64,000 bases of DNA from Sporomusa sp. KB1 (GTDB lineage: Bacteria > Bacillota > Negativicutes > Sporomusales > Sporomusaceae), in the NCBI RefSeq assembly GCF_007830295.1, contig NZ_VLKC01000002.1, positions 1,366,887 through 1,430,886 of the forward strand, in the 5' to 3' direction. Positions 63,625-64,000 of this stretch are shown here, piece by piece; the first letter of the stretch is position 1, and every line of letters begins with the position of its first letter. The translations under genes were made by a program, and so were the position numbers. The notes under the pieces are model-generated. The model saw only the letters and a list, made by a program, of their open reading frames with translations. It did no database searches and had not been told where the DNA came from.

Positions 63625-63840
63625 ATGGAAATAAAATTAAACAAGGAAATTGTTTCTCAACTATTTGGCGAATTTGATTTTGCATTCACTCATTCAAAGA
63701 AAAGTCGCGATGAAATTTTAAGAGAATTAATATCACAAAATCCTGAAATCATTTATTCATCAGAAGATTGGCTGCCCCTTAGCCAAGAAACTAAAAACAG
63801 CATCATAGCTCGAATTAAGAACTCGCTTAACACCCCGTGA
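63625..63840 (+). CDS. Unrecognised small protein, 71 residues
   Basis: The protein MEIKLNKEIVSQLFGEFDFA continues with SKKSRDEILRELISQNPEII and SEDWLPLSQETKNSIIARIKN. It is soluble and helical. AAAGGAG precedes the ATG and a terminator follows 5 bases after the stop. I do not recognise it; it could be a small regulator or phage-derived protein. Confidence 0.7.
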   Translation: MEIKLNKEIVSQLFGEFDFAFTHSKKSRDEILRELISQNPEIIYSSEDWLPLSQETKNSIIARIKNSLNTP

Positions 63841-63844
63841 GTTT

Positions 63845-63875
63845 GACCTTAGTAGTTTTTACTAGGGCCTTTTTT
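63845..63875 (+). terminator. Terminator after the 71-residue gene
   Basis: GACC-TAGTA-GTTTT-TACTA-GGGCC forms a hairpin followed by TTTTTTATG. Confidence 0.75.
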
Positions 63876-63879
63876 ATGT

Positions 63880-63952
63880 CCTTACCAGTGATGAAAGCTT
63901 ACTTTTTTTAATTCTTTGGCTATAGCTTTCATGGCTCTGATCCCCGGTAAGG
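63880..63952. repeat. Two-part inverted repeat of unknown role
   Basis: CCTTACC (63880-63886) pairs with GGTAAGG (63946-63952), and ATGAAAGCT (63891-63899) with AGCTTTCAT (63924-63932). The internal loop is lopsided (4 against 13 bases), as in many structured leaders. No gene start is visible before the window ends. Confidence 0.5.
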
Positions 63953-64000
63953 CCTTTTCTTACTTGTTTCTTCGAAAAAGTAAATATTTTTTTAATATTT

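Overview
The window reads as a chromosomal segment of an anaerobic, spore-forming Firmicute with a diderm envelope, most like the Negativicutes/Sporomusaceae (Sporomusa/Pelosinus-like). This is inferred from gene content, not from a database match. T-box leaders, c-di-AMP, glycine and ykkC-type riboswitches and a BofA-family sporulation gene point to Firmicutes. An RND pump with its periplasmic adaptor implies an outer membrane. FeoB, phenylacetate-CoA ligase, a ferredoxin-fused aldo/keto reductase and an Fe-S uracil-DNA glycosylase fit an anaerobe. Nearly all genes lie on the minus strand.

Layout. 1-7.2 kb: a Fur-box-studded metal/siderophore uptake island with two fused ABC half-transporters, an AraC regulator and an ECF transporter (fused double ATPase, EcfT, S component). 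7.4-9.1 kb: a glycine riboswitch and terminator with no obvious target gene, then serS behind a Ser T-box. 9.3-15.6 kb: family 4 uracil-DNA glycosylase; an operon of TPR protein, aldo/keto reductase and an unusual thioredoxin-reductase-like flavoprotein; a histidine phosphatase; serC behind a Ser T-box with a duplicated antiterminator/terminator module. 15.6-26 kb: ABC and MFS transporters, a Cys/Pro repeat protein, PIN-PhoH ATPase and tandem DUF445 proteins. 26-34.25 kb: one branched-chain amino acid operon, ilvN-ilvC-leuA-leuC-leuD-leuB-ilvB, whose leader carries a promoter, a ykkC-family (probably ppGpp) riboswitch, a terminator and a Leu T-box in series. 34.3-36.3 kb: an ACT protein and phenylacetate-CoA ligase behind a second ykkC-family riboswitch. 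36.4-42.7 kb: mgsA, an NlpC/P60 hydrolase, a P-loop protein, bofA, two DUF2508 genes, recR, ybaB and dnaX, then SRP RNA and tRNA-Ser(GGA). 42.9-45 kb: KimA-type potassium transporter under a c-di-AMP riboswitch. 45.2-54.5 kb: a Fur-box-preceded Feo operon (feoA-feoA-feoB-small Cys-rich protein) that continues into two degenerate HMA proteins and an atypical P1B ATPase; upstream lies a Fur-box-preceded HPt/CheA-like kinase and response regulator. 54.6-59.6 kb: RND pump, adaptor and TetR repressor with matching operators. 59.7-64 kb: a CheY-like regulator, BioY and several small unrecognised proteins.

Regulation by RNA is dense: three T-boxes, two ykkC-family aptamers, one glycine and one c-di-AMP riboswitch. 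Five Fur-like sites suggest that the left island, the Feo/P-ATPase operon and the sensor kinase respond to iron. The most interesting candidates for undescribed biology are the Feo-HMA-HMA-P1B-ATPase operon with its iron-linked sensor kinase, the serial ppGpp-type riboswitch plus Leu T-box leader, the stem-I-less second T-box module before serC, and the apparently orphan glycine riboswitch at the edge of the iron island.
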